Shown in pieces: positions 54,887 to 63,369 of a stretch of 64,000 nt of DNA. The DNA is from Tenacibaculum ovolyticum DSM 18103 (GTDB lineage Bacteria; Bacteroidota; Bacteroidia; Flavobacteriales; Flavobacteriaceae), in assembly GCF_000430545.1 (NCBI RefSeq), contig NZ_KE387166.1, forward strand, positions 62,001 through 126,000, written 5' to 3'. A program made the translations under genes and the position numbers. Under the pieces are notes generated by a model. It did not search any database. It was not told where the DNA came from and saw only the letters and a program-made list of their open reading frames with translations. Positions within the stretch are counted from its first letter, which is position 1. Each line of letters opens with the position of its first letter.

Positions 54887-54925
54887 CACCAAGTAATGAA
54901 CATTTTTTACTTGGTGTTTTATTAT
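54887..54925 (+). terminator. Terminator after the Trp-rich gene
   Basis: CACCAAGTAA (54887-54896) pairs with TTACTTGGTG (54907-54916), followed by T-rich tail. Confidence 0.9.
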
Positions 54926-54928
54926 TTT

Positions 54929-55942
54929 TTAAGATGTAGTTTTAGAAGAATACCTACTAACTGAATTTTGTAATTTAGTAATCATTCGGTTACGGAGTTT
55001 CTCTGGTTTTTGAATTTCAATAGCATCCCCAAAACCTAAAATCATACGTTCTAACTCATAATTTACTTGAACTAGAATATTAAAAATTACGCCGTCTTCG
55101 GTGTGTTTAATTAATCGTTGACTTTTATGAAAAGGCTTTGTAATTACATACGGGGCATTTTTTTTATCTATCCAAAACTGAATACGCTGCGCACGTGTAT
55201 CTGCAACAGTAGCACCAATAACCTCTTTATAGTAAGCATCACCATCAATAGCTAAATCATTGTATTCCATTTTATCATTAAAAAGAATATTTGATATTCT
55301 GTCGAGTGCAAGTGTTATAAATTTTTTTTTATGTGTTGCCAACAAAAACCACCTATTATTGTATTCTTTTAATAATTGCGGATGCACTGTCATGTCGCTT
55401 GCTTTATGAGCTTTAAAAGATTGATAGGTAACTGTAATTACTTTTTTATTTTGAATAGCTTTATATATAGGATCAATGTATTCCAATCCTTTTAATTGTT
55501 CGTTTTTATCTAAATGAATAATTGGCCTGTTCGTTTTTTGTGATGCATAAACAGAATCTTCTAATCGTTGTAAAACTCCATCCATTTCTTTAAATAAAGA
55601 AAAGTCTTTAAACTGACGAAGTACCTGAATTGATTCATTTATAATTTTCACATCATTATCAGTTACAGGAATATTCATAATACTATAGCTTTCTTCTGCA
55701 TAACGATAGTATTTTCGTTCATACACTTCAATAGGCGCATTATAACCAAGTTTATCACTTCGCATTAACTGAATATCTAATTGAATAGTTCGTTTGCTTA
55801 CATATACATCTTTTCCTTCATATTCATACAAAGCATCAGAGCAAGCATCAATTAAATCATTTAAAGTCCAACGTTTCATTGTATTCCGTAAACATTGATC
55901 TATCGTTTTATAACGGATAAGTGCATTTTTATTAGAAGCCAT
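54929..55942 (-). CDS. WYL domain transcriptional regulator
   Basis: 337 residues. N-terminal HTH (about 10-65, VSKRTIQLDIQLMRSD), WYL domain at about 150-225 (VITVTYQSFKAHKASDMTVHPQLLKEYNNRWFLLATHKK), then the WCX C-terminal part. WYL regulators bind nucleic-acid-derived ligands and often control defence or RNA-repair genes. Directly preceded by the HD gene and 1.2 kb from the RtcB-like operon. Confidence 0.9.
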   Translation of the reverse strand: MASNKNALIRYKTIDQCLRNTMKRWTLNDLIDACSDALYEYEGKDVYVSKRTIQLDIQLMRSDKLGYNAPIEVYERKYYRYAEESYSIMNIPVTDNDVKIINESIQVLRQFKDFSLFKEMDGVLQRLEDSVYASQKTNRPIIHLDKNEQLKGLEYIDPIYKAIQNKKVITVTYQSFKAHKASDMTVHPQLLKEYNNRWFLLATHKKKFITLALDRISNILFNDKMEYNDLAIDGDAYYKEVIGATVADTRAQRIQFWIDKKNAPYVITKPFHKSQRLIKHTEDGVIFNILVQVNYELERMILGFGDAIEIQKPEKLRNRMITKLQNSVSRYSSKTTS

Positions 55943-56563
55943 TTATAAGCTGTTTAATTCATTAGTTAAATTGTGTTTTGCTTGGCCTTCATATAAATTT
56001 CTAAATTCATCTGTGGCATAAATAAAAGGCTTATCTATAAAATGTTGCAGTACTTTTTTACGGCCTTTTTTATAAAGTATTTTGGGTACTAACTTGTATT
56101 CTTCTCTAATTTGTTTCGTGTAATTAATGTAAGTCTCAGCAGGTGCTCCTAAAATACCTAGGTCGAAATCTACCATCCACTTGGTGTCATTATTAGTAGC
56201 TTCATGTGTTTTAGTAGCTATTATTTGCTGATGAATTTTTTCTAAAAAAGAAGTTTTAATATTTATTTTTGATAGATGCTTAACAGCAAAATCAGCACTT
56301 TTTTCTTCATTGTCTTGTTTCCATATATTATAAATAACATCGTGGTAAAAAATAGAGAACGCTAAACAATCATAGTTTTCTATATGCTGCTTGTATACAT
56401 CAGCATATTTAAAAATTTCATTTAAATGTGTAAGATTATGGTATGCTCTATGTTTTTCAGAATAATGTTTATCAATATTTATCCATAGTAATGCTATTTG
56501 GTTTTCATCTTTGGTATAGTTAGAAACTAATTTGTGAAATCGCTTTTTTAAATCCATTTGCAT
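55943..56563 (-). CDS. HD-domain phosphohydrolase-like protein
   Basis: 206 residues. Y-x-N-LTHL near residue 42, then CLAFSIFYHDVIYNIWKQDNEEKSADFAVKHL (H-D pair) and DFDLGILG match a group of predicted metal-dependent HD phosphohydrolases. Probably hydrolyses a nucleotide or similar. Start ATG at 56563 or 56557. Its stop abuts the WYL start. Confidence 0.8.
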   Translation of the reverse strand: MQMDLKKRFHKLVSNYTKDENQIALLWINIDKHYSEKHRAYHNLTHLNEIFKYADVYKQHIENYDCLAFSIFYHDVIYNIWKQDNEEKSADFAVKHLSKINIKTSFLEKIHQQIIATKTHEATNNDTKWMVDFDLGILGAPAETYINYTKQIREEYKLVPKILYKKGRKKVLQHFIDKPFIYATDEFRNLYEGQAKHNLTNELNSL

Positions 56564-56675
56564 AAAAATTTCAATAAAAATAGCAATTAATTTTTTCTAC
56601 GCAAAAAGATTGCGCACTTATGTATAATATTTGCAACGGAATCATAAGAAAGATATTAAACTCTTTCAAATAATC

Positions 56676-56703
56676 GCTCCACAAAACGAGGATTTTGTGG
56701 AGC
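56676..56703 (+). ncRNA. Stable hairpin in the leader of the 136-aa gene
   Basis: GCTCCACAAAA (56676-56686) and TTTTGTGGAGC (56693-56703), loop CGAGGA, 11-bp perfect stem. It lies 15 bases before the ATG at 56719 with no T-run after it, so it is more likely a leader structure (RNA-binding or stability element) than a terminator. Confidence 0.5.
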
Positions 56704-56718
56704 AAACAAATAGAAACT

Positions 56719-57129
56719 ATGAAAAATGAATTCAGAACTATACTTTATGAAACGGAACGATTAAAAATAGAACATGAATACGAAGCAACATATTTAATAG
56801 ATAAGTTAGTAAATGAAACACTGTTGGAAGATAATTTTTATGGAGATCCTGATTGTGCATTAATTGATAAGGATAATAATTGGGCTATTATGGCAGGAGA
56901 GCACTTGACATTTTGGACATATGAAAACTGGAAGAGAATAGAAAATGAAGATTTGAAAGATATTCATTCTATTAGACAAAAGGATTTTTATACTGTGGAA
57001 ATTTTAATAGACCCTTGGTCTGAAAAACCAGCAATATGGGAACTTAATATCCTAAGTTTTGAATATAAGAGGATAAGAGGTTTTTATGATTACAAAGATG
57101 AAATGTACAAGGACACTGTTATTTGGTAA
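56719..57129 (+). CDS. Hypothetical protein, 136 aa
   Basis: From ATG 56719; not recognised. Acidic, with ALIDKDNNWAIMAGEHLTFWTYENWK and VEILIDPWSEKPAIWELNILS, an alpha/beta pattern like small immunity-type proteins. 66 bases before the RtcB-like gene, possibly the same transcript. Confidence 0.5.
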   Translation: MKNEFRTILYETERLKIEHEYEATYLIDKLVNETLLEDNFYGDPDCALIDKDNNWAIMAGEHLTFWTYENWKRIENEDLKDIHSIRQKDFYTVEILIDPWSEKPAIWELNILSFEYKRIRGFYDYKDEMYKDTVIW

Positions 57130-57195
57130 AAAGATAATAGGTTTTTAAGGCTTAGTTAGTAAGTCGGAATTTAAATAGGTTAAAAATTGATTAAG

Positions 57196-58578
57196 ATGAA
57201 AAATAAAATGAAAATAACAGGAAAAGAAATAGTAGCAATGGGTTTTAAACCAGCAAAATGGTTTCCAGAAGCAATGGAGTATATCAATACAAATGAATTA
57301 ACCAAGGAAGAAATAGGAACATATTTAGAACAATTTCGTTCAGAACCAGAAATTCCGTTGTTAGATAATTCAGTAGAATTTAAGGTCAATATTAAGGCAG
57401 AAAACGAATTGGAAGAAACTAATGTGAATTCTGTTATAGGTTCTATGGAAGTATTAATGAAAACACCAACGATTGTAAATGGTGCTATTATGCCTGATGC
57501 TTGTCCAACGGGAGCTTCAGGAACAATACCTGTTGGTGGAATTGTGGTAGCAAAAAATGCCATCCATCCAGGTATGCATAGTGCAGATATTTGCTGTTCA
57601 GTAATGTTAACAGATTTTGGAGATGCAAACCCGAAAGACGTTTTAGATGCTGCACATTCAATTACGCACTTCGGACCAGGAGGAAGAGATAGAAGTACAC
57701 AATTTCGTTTTCCTATGGATTTGTTAGCTGAAATAGAAGCAAACCCGTTTTTAAACAATCAAAAATGTATTTCAGCAGCAAGAAGTCATTTAGGAACACA
57801 AGGAGATGGAAATCACTTCTTATTTGTAGGGAAATCTAAGAATACAGGAAACACTATGTTGGTTACACATCATGGAAGTAGAGGTTTTGGAGCTAATTTA
57901 TATAAAAGAGGAATGCATATAGCTGAACAATTTAGAAGAGAATTGTCACCACAAACATTAAAACAAAATGCATGGATTCCGTTTGAAACAGAAGAAGGAA
58001 AAGCATACTGGGAAGCATTACAAATTATAAGAAAGTGGACAAAATTGAATCATGAGGTTTTACACGATTCGACGTTAGAAAAATTAGGTGTAGAAAAGGA
58101 AAATAGATTTTGGAATGAACATAATTTTGTTTTTAAAGAAGGAGATTTATTTTATCATGCAAAAGGAGCAACACCGTTAGATGCTAAGTTTATGCCAGAT
58201 ATTACAGGGCCACGTTTAATTCCGTTAAACATGAGTGAGCCAGTATTAATTGTAGAAGGAAAAACAACCCCAAATAATTTAGGGTTCGCACCACACGGAG
58301 CGGGACGTAATGTAAGTAGAACACAGCATAGGAAAAGTAAAATAGGCACAATTCAAGAAATTTTTGAAGAAGAAACCAAAGGGTTAGATATTCGTTTTTT
58401 CTCTGAAGAGATTGATATTACTGAGTTGCCTTCAGCATATAAAAACGCTGATAATGTTAGAAGTCAAATGGAAGAGTTTGGTTTAGGAGAAGTAATTGAC
58501 GAAGTTTTACCTTATGGTTGTATTATGGCAGGAAACTGGCAAAAAAATGCACCTTGGAAGAAACGAAGAAGAAAATAG
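57196..58578 (+). CDS. RtcB family RNA ligase-like protein
   Basis: 460 residues from ATG 57196 (TTG 57187 and ATG 57208 also possible). Motifs: HPGMHSADICCSVMLTDFG (Asp and Cys metal ligands), GTQGDGNHFLFVG, TMLVTHHGSRGFG, and PHGAGRNVSRTQHRK with the GMP-linked His. It is the divergent RtcB group, less than half the identity that I would expect to the canonical gene at 63712. Joins 2',3'-cyclic or 3'-phosphate RNA ends to 5'-OH if active. Heads a four-gene set. Confidence 0.9.
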   Translation: MKNKMKITGKEIVAMGFKPAKWFPEAMEYINTNELTKEEIGTYLEQFRSEPEIPLLDNSVEFKVNIKAENELEETNVNSVIGSMEVLMKTPTIVNGAIMPDACPTGASGTIPVGGIVVAKNAIHPGMHSADICCSVMLTDFGDANPKDVLDAAHSITHFGPGGRDRSTQFRFPMDLLAEIEANPFLNNQKCISAARSHLGTQGDGNHFLFVGKSKNTGNTMLVTHHGSRGFGANLYKRGMHIAEQFRRELSPQTLKQNAWIPFETEEGKAYWEALQIIRKWTKLNHEVLHDSTLEKLGVEKENRFWNEHNFVFKEGDLFYHAKGATPLDAKFMPDITGPRLIPLNMSEPVLIVEGKTTPNNLGFAPHGAGRNVSRTQHRKSKIGTIQEIFEEETKGLDIRFFSEEIDITELPSAYKNADNVRSQMEEFGLGEVIDEVLPYGCIMAGNWQKNAPWKKRRRK

Positions 58579-58581
58579 ATT

Positions 58582-58953
58582 ATGAAACTATATTGTAAAA
58601 AATGTAATGACCTTTTAACACCTGAAACTTTAAAGAAATCAACATTTAAAGAAGTTAGATTTATTGATGAAAAAGAGTTGTTATTTGATGGTAAATATAT
58701 AGATGCTTCTGAAGTTGATTATAATTTTGAAATTCCTATAGATTATTTAATAAATACAAAAAGTATTGTACTTAAAAATCACAAAGAATCAGTTAGATTT
58801 CAAGGTTGTTGTGGACCAAGTGAATTCGGAGCCTTAAATCAAGTTTGTCTAAAATGTAATTTTGAAATAGGAGTTTTAGTAGCAGATTGTTGGACTTCAC
58901 GTTTTATAGGAATAGATAAGAGTAAAGTAAGTGAAAAACCATTATGGAAATAA
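58582..58953 (+). CDS. Zinc-ribbon-like protein, 123 aa
   Basis: MKLYCKKCNDLLTP and QVCLKCNFEIG give two C-x-x-C pairs, with CCGPSEFG between, so one zinc site. Strand-rich core. Unknown family, but in the RtcB operon (3 bases after the RtcB stop). Confidence 0.6.
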   Translation: MKLYCKKCNDLLTPETLKKSTFKEVRFIDEKELLFDGKYIDASEVDYNFEIPIDYLINTKSIVLKNHKESVRFQGCCGPSEFGALNQVCLKCNFEIGVLVADCWTSRFIGIDKSKVSEKPLWK

Positions 58954-59070
58954 AAATAAATTAATTGAAATAGAAAAAAGCAGAAATGGAAACGTACTTT
59001 TTACTTGTGAACTGGGAAGCAGAGCTTGAAACTTTGCTTCTCAGATTTTTATTAAAAGACTACACACAAA

Positions 59071-59775
59071 ATGACTAAAAATAGAGGTAAAGTTGGCAGA
59101 GACGATTATTTATTTGGAGAAGTATTTATGCAGCAAAAAATAAAAGAAGCAGTATTCGATATGTCTTTTTTATTAGAACGAGGTTATGGTGAATCATCTT
59201 CATGTGAATTGGTAGGAAATCGTTATAAGCTTAATAAACGACAGCAACAAGCTATAAAAGGAATGGCAGCAAGTAAAACAGCTGTTGTTAACAGGCAGAA
59301 TACTAAAGTAACTATTGAAGTGTTAGAAGGAGCGACATTAATTATTGACGGATTTAATCAGTTAATATTATTAGAAAGTATATTATCTGAAGCTTATATT
59401 TTTAAAGGGAGAGATGGAGCGTATAGAGATTTATCAAATTTATATGGAACTTATAAAAGTGTAAGCCAAACCCAAATTGCAATTGAAACTTTTGCAGCAT
59501 TCTTTAAAAAATATAAAGTTTCAAAAGTTATTTGGGTATTTGATGCCCCAGTTTCTAATAGTGGACGTATGAAAACAAAGCTAACTGATTATGCAAAAGA
59601 AAAAGAACATAATTGGGAGGTTGTGCTATTGAATAATCCAGATAAATTTATTGCTAATAGTGAGTTCATCGGAGTAAGTTCTGATGCTTGGATTTTAGAT
59701 AAAATAAAATTATGGAGTAATATTATAGAAATTATAATCCCTAAAGATTACTCTAGTTTAATAACTTGCGAATAA
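59071..59775 (+). CDS. DUF434 and DUF5616 protein
   Basis: 234 residues. The N-terminal part (AVFDMSFLLERGYGESSSCELVGNRYKLNKRQQQAIKGMAAS) is DUF434, and the rest (ATLIIDGFNQLILLESILSEAYIFKGRDGAYRDLSNLYGTYKS...VIWVFDAPVSNSGRMK) is DUF5616 with the PIN-like acidic residues. Pairing with RtcB is a known genomic tendency. Could be an RNA nuclease. The 117-base gap upstream contains a small imperfect hairpin (GGAAGCAGAGC/CTTTGCTTCTC near 59010-59043). Confidence 0.85.
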   Translation: MTKNRGKVGRDDYLFGEVFMQQKIKEAVFDMSFLLERGYGESSSCELVGNRYKLNKRQQQAIKGMAASKTAVVNRQNTKVTIEVLEGATLIIDGFNQLILLESILSEAYIFKGRDGAYRDLSNLYGTYKSVSQTQIAIETFAAFFKKYKVSKVIWVFDAPVSNSGRMKTKLTDYAKEKEHNWEVVLLNNPDKFIANSEFIGVSSDAWILDKIKLWSNIIEIIIPKDYSSLITCE

Positions 59776-59782
59776 TAATGAA

Positions 59783-60454
59783 ATGGAAAAAGAAACTCTA
59801 AAGAATAAATTAATAGAAATACAAAAACAGTATTTGTATCAAAAAAAGGAACATTACATATTAAAGTGCCAAGAAGAGCATCTTAAAATAATAGCGTGTA
59901 ATTTAACGAACTATTTTACAGAACAAGATTTTCTTAAAAAATATGAATTGCCTTGTTTTGAAGAAGAAATTAAAACGGATAGAAGCATAGCTTTTAATAA
60001 ATTTCAGTTTTTAAAAGAAGAAGAATATATATTAGAAACAATACAAAAGTTTCAAGAAATAAATATTAACGACTTTCTAATTGTTTTAGGGCAAAGAATA
60101 ACATCGGCAACAATTAAAAATGAAAAAGCAATTCCGCCAATAAACAAAGAAGTTTATGATGCAAGTTTTGAAATTTTTAATGCACAAATAACAAAAGCGG
60201 TAAGAGCTTTTGAAAAACATTCAGAAAGAACCACAAATAATTTTTGGGGAAAAGCGATTGGAAATCCAGCTGAAAAGGAAAAAAAAGTAAGAAGTTTATT
60301 GACGAACATGTTAAAAAATAAAACTTGGTGGAATGTATATTATCATTACAAGCATGAATTAGTTTATGAAGTAAGAATAGCATCAGGACATGGTGCACGT
60401 TGGAAAAAAAAAGACTTACAATTTATTGGTTTTGTAGAGCCATTTTTTAAGTAA
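59783..60454 (+). CDS. Hypothetical protein of the RtcB operon, 223 aa
   Basis: Helix-rich with a conserved-looking C-terminus: NTWWNVYYHYKHELVYEVRIASGHGARWKKKDLQFIGFVEP (starting KTWWNVYY at about residue 180). The S-G-H-G-A-R-W stretch resembles an active loop. No family known to me. Fourth gene, seven bases after DUF434. Confidence 0.5.
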   Translation: MEKETLKNKLIEIQKQYLYQKKEHYILKCQEEHLKIIACNLTNYFTEQDFLKKYELPCFEEEIKTDRSIAFNKFQFLKEEEYILETIQKFQEININDFLIVLGQRITSATIKNEKAIPPINKEVYDASFEIFNAQITKAVRAFEKHSERTTNNFWGKAIGNPAEKEKKVRSLLTNMLKNKTWWNVYYHYKHELVYEVRIASGHGARWKKKDLQFIGFVEPFFK

Positions 60455-60525
60455 AATTAAAGAAATATAATTTTTACTGTGCTTTAGAATATTTTTTTTG
60501 AACGATTAATGTTGTTAAAAAAGAA

Positions 60526-60592
60526 ACACCCTAATTTGCATAAAATGTTGTCAGACTGCTTTATGCCTTCAGTAAAAATTAAATTAGGGTGT
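60526..60592. repeat. Nested long stem-loop
   Basis: ACACCCTAATTT (60526-60537) and AAATTAGGGTGT (60581-60592) pair; inside, GCATAAA (60538-60544) pairs with TTTATGC (60560-60566). On the minus strand it is followed by TTTCTTTTTT, so it may end a minus-strand transcript or be a small RNA. Loop sequence recurs in diverged form at 62508-62560. Confidence 0.55.
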
Positions 60593-60661
60593 ACTTAAAA
60601 ATGAAGGGGTAATTATTTTTTTTTGAGATTAAAGTATGTTTAGCCTACTTCAAAAATTAAA

Positions 60662-60691
60662 AACCCGTAATAAGTTTAATTATTACAGGTT
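60662..60691 (-). terminator. Terminator of the glycosyltransferase gene
   Basis: Hairpin arms AACC-GTAATAA and TTATTAC-GGTT, each with one extra base, at 60662-60691; T-rich on the minus strand, 14 bases past the stop. Confidence 0.7.
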
Positions 60692-60704
60692 CTTAATAAT
60701 ATAT

Positions 60705-62099
60705 TTATGCAGATATTTCACGAGTCAACCATCCACTTTTACCTGCAGTAGCAATAGCGTATGGAGTAATCCAGAATAATCCAAAAGTATATAAAATACT
60801 ATAAGAATATGCCCAGAAAGCTTCTTTTGAATCATATCTTTTAGCATAAAATAAAACGGGGAACGTCGATACTATCAAAATACTAAATAAAGTAGAACTT
60901 ATAAATAAAACGGGGTGAGATAAAAGGAAATATAACATAAATAATAAAAAAGGATACGACATAATCATTTTTATTGATTGGGTAACAAACAATAATCTTG
61001 ATCCAAATTTATTACCTTCTTTAAAATTTGTAAATACATATTTAGACATCGCAATGTTTTCACGAACATTACTTCTATCCCATCTAATAAACATTTTATA
61101 TAGCCCTATATAATCTTCAGGTACATTTGTATATGCATATGCGTTTTTTTGAAATAAAACGCTATAGCCTTGTTTTAATATCATGTTTGTTAATGCTCTA
61201 TCTTCACCAATATCAGATGATTTACCCATGAATTTTTGATCAATCCATTCTGGTAAACAAGCAAAAACGGCAGTTGATCTGTAAGCAGCTAATGCACCAG
61301 GAGTACATAAAACAGAATTTAAACTACTTTCAGCAGAACGTTTAAATTCAAAACTCATTACAAAACTTACATTTAGCATTTTAGGTAATAAAGTTTTTTT
61401 GTTATTTAACACTTGAATGTTACCAGCTACAGCACCACAATTTTTATCAATAACTATCGGGCTTACTAAATTACGAAGCGTATCTTTTTTTACTATTGAA
61501 TCACTATCAACAGTAACAAAAACATCTCCTGTACCAATATTAAAACCACGATATAAGGCATGACGCTTACCCATATTTTTAGGTTGTTGCATTATAGTAA
61601 CTTCACTACCTAAAATTCTTTTAGCTTCTTGCATCCAATGCCAAGTATCATCTTTACTACCATCATCAATAGATAATAATTGTAATTTTTCTTTAGGATA
61701 ATCACTTTTATCTAAACTCTTTAAAGTTTCTAAAACTTGTTTCCCTTCATTATAAGCAGGTACTATAACAGTAACAGTAGGTAGTTCATTATCATTTACA
61801 GATGCTATTGGTTTGTATTTAAAATATAAGTATAAATCATAAATAAAAGTCATTGCTCCAAAAGCAAACAATATTGCTGCAAGTATAAAAAAGGAAAAAC
61901 CCCAAGTTGTATTTAATCTTTCGAAATTAAATTTAGAAAAATCATCTTGTAATAAGTAAACAGAATAAGTAGCAGCAATCATAATAACAAATGAACTCAG
62001 CATAACAATAAGAGCTCGAAAGTTAATTGGAGTCGTTTTTTGGTTTGTGCTAGCGTATTTGCTATGTGATGATTTTAAATTAATAGTTCCTATACTCAT
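60705..62099 (-). CDS. GT2 family glycosyltransferase, hyaluronan-synthase-like
   Basis: 464 residues. Two N-terminal helices (about 32-50, 68-90), catalytic domain with TVTVIVPAYNEGKQVLETL, DDGSKDD, FVTVDSDSIV (DxD), GEDRALTNMIL and MFIRWDRSNVREN (a variant of Q/RxxRW), then three to four C-terminal helices. Membrane polysaccharide synthase type, likely polymerising or exporting a beta-linked glycan. Its upstream region has operator-like dyads. Confidence 0.9.
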   Translation of the reverse strand: MSIGTINLKSSHSKYASTNQKTTPINFRALIVMLSSFVIMIAATYSVYLLQDDFSKFNFERLNTTWGFSFFILAAILFAFGAMTFIYDLYLYFKYKPIASVNDNELPTVTVIVPAYNEGKQVLETLKSLDKSDYPKEKLQLLSIDDGSKDDTWHWMQEAKRILGSEVTIMQQPKNMGKRHALYRGFNIGTGDVFVTVDSDSIVKKDTLRNLVSPIVIDKNCGAVAGNIQVLNNKKTLLPKMLNVSFVMSFEFKRSAESSLNSVLCTPGALAAYRSTAVFACLPEWIDQKFMGKSSDIGEDRALTNMILKQGYSVLFQKNAYAYTNVPEDYIGLYKMFIRWDRSNVRENIAMSKYVFTNFKEGNKFGSRLLFVTQSIKMIMSYPFLLFMLYFLLSHPVLFISSTLFSILIVSTFPVLFYAKRYDSKEAFWAYSYSILYTFGLFWITPYAIATAGKSGWLTREISA

Positions 62100-62190
62100 A
62101 TTATAGTTTTATTTAAGTCCATTATATCAATTTACATACCATTAGTATTTAAAGCTTATTTGCTGGTTATTATAGATTTTTAGATTGTTT

Positions 62191-62241
62191 TTAGTGTGTA
62201 TTTTTTACACACTAATCATGTAGTTGTATACTTTTTATACA
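62191..62241. promoter_or_regulatory. Two related operator-like dyads
   Basis: TGTGTA-TTTTT-TACACA (62195-62211, extended to ten-base arms 62191-62215) and TGTATA-CTTTT-TATACA (62225-62241), centres 30 bp apart; TGTACA follows at 62244-62249. They lie about 90-140 bases before the glycosyltransferase start. Confidence 0.5.
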
Positions 62242-62553
62242 CTTGTACATCATCGACTATTTTCACAATAAGTAAACAGAATTTGTAAAAGGAGAGAATT
62301 ACGTAATTAGAATAATATTGGTATTTTGTTAAAGTGTTTTAAGGCAGATAGTTTAAGAGTTTTACCGATAAAATAGAATTAAAGAATATTCTTAATTATT
62401 ACATAAATTACTGAGAAGAACTATTTTTTTTAGAGGATAGGAAACTATAATAATCCAGACATTAAAATACTTATAACTTACTCCTATTATTTTTTAAACG
62501 ACAAATGTTGTTAAACTGTTTTATGTTTTTTTTGTAGCACATGAAAATTAAAT

Positions 62554-62585
62554 TTGGAGATAATCTATTAATTATCGCATCTTTG
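62554..62585 (+). promoter_or_regulatory. Promoter of the S24-like gene
   Basis: TTG (62554-62556), 21-base spacer, CATCTTTG (62578-62585), one base off TAnnTTTG at its first position. Suits the Bacteroidetes primary sigma factor. Confidence 0.5.
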
Positions 62586-62624
62586 CAGCAGTTCATTGAA
62601 AAGGTTCTTTTATAGTTTATGAGA

Positions 62625-62650
62625 TATGTAACCCAATATTGCGTTACATA
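62625..62650. promoter_or_regulatory. Dyad before the S24-like gene
   Basis: TATGTAAC (62625-62632) and GTTACATA (62643-62650), ten-base spacer. It sits just downstream of the probable start of transcription, a good place for a repressor. Confidence 0.5.
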
Positions 62651-62670
62651 ATTTATAAAATATAATAAAT

Positions 62671-62958
62671 ATGAATTGGAAAATTCAAAAATTAAATAAT
62701 GGTGAAACCATTATATCAAAAGAACCAGGTAATTCTATGTTACCACTTTTAAAATCGAAACAACCAGTACGGTTACAACCTATTATTTGGGAAGATTGCG
62801 AAGTAGGAGACATTGTTTTTTGTAAAGTACGTGGAAACTGCTTTACGCATCTTGTAAAAGGTAAAAATGACAAACGGGGATTGTTAATAGGTAACAACCG
62901 AGGGAGAATTAACGGATGGACAAAAAATGTGTATGGAAAAGTGGTAGAAATACTATAA
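62671..62958 (+). CDS. S24/S26-type peptidase-like protein, 95 aa
   Basis: EPGNSMLPLLKSKQPVRLQPI has the Ser-Met of LexA-like/signal-peptidase folds, and DIVFCKVRGNCFTHLVKGKNDKRGLLIGNNRGRINGW is the second half with lysine. Too short for a signal peptidase and without an HTH. Perhaps an accessory protease or structural remnant. Alone, with a good promoter and operator. Confidence 0.6.
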   Translation: MNWKIQKLNNGETIISKEPGNSMLPLLKSKQPVRLQPIIWEDCEVGDIVFCKVRGNCFTHLVKGKNDKRGLLIGNNRGRINGWTKNVYGKVVEIL

Positions 62959-63049
62959 ATGCCATAGGCATTCTTAAAAGAAAACAAAAAAGAGCATTAA
63001 AACGCTCATTTATATTTTATAAATTAATTAAAAACTAAAAATTAAACCT

Positions 63050-63115
63050 ATGACAATACAAAAAATCACATATCAGGACGCAAAAATGCGACTTTGTGAG
63101 TTGTATTTTAGGTAG
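63050..63115 (+). CDS. Possible 21-residue peptide
   Basis: ATG at 63050 to TAG at 63113, reading MTIQKITYQDAKMRLCELYF plus R. Terminator 24 bases after it. It may be a leader peptide or chance; no similar copies seen. Confidence 0.2.
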   Translation: MTIQKITYQDAKMRLCELYFR

Positions 63116-63138
63116 AAAATTATACCATAAAAAGTAAA

Positions 63139-63174
63139 AACGTCCAAAATTTAATTTTTGGACGTTTTTTTTAT
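63139..63174 (+). terminator. Terminator
   Basis: AACGTCCAAAA (63139-63149) and TTTTGGACGTT (63156-63166) with T-run after. Confidence 0.9.
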
Positions 63175-63333
63175 GAAAAAATTTAAAACCTGAAACTCAA
63201 TTTGAATCGTGTAGTACAAAAAGTACATAGCAAAGAATCAGTTAGTTAAAGAATCTACAAAAAGTGGACAGGAATTACAGTGTCTAAATTATTTTTAATC
63301 AATTGATTTTTAGGTGATTAAATTTATATTTAT

Positions 63334-63364
63334 TTGTGTAATTCAAAAACACGTTATAAGTTTG
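63334..63364 (+). promoter_or_regulatory. Consensus promoter of the candidate small RNA
   Basis: TTG at 63334-63336, a 20-base spacer, and TAAGTTTG at 63357-63364, a full match to TTG-N17-23-TAnnTTTG. Transcription would start near 63370. Confidence 0.7.
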
Positions 63365-63369
63365 CATCG

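Larger units (their letters stand above)
62100..62670. other. 571-base regulatory gap
   Basis: No gene seen. On the glycosyltransferase side lie two dyads (62191-62241); in the middle a diverged copy of the 60.5-kb stem-loop sequence (62498-62560); on the right, a promoter and dyad for the S24-like gene. Confidence 0.5.

Noticed and set aside
59010..59043. Possible tRNA-like element between RtcB-operon genes
   Set aside because: Only one imperfect stem (GGAAGCAGAGC with CTTTGCTTCTC); no cloverleaf or conserved tRNA bases.
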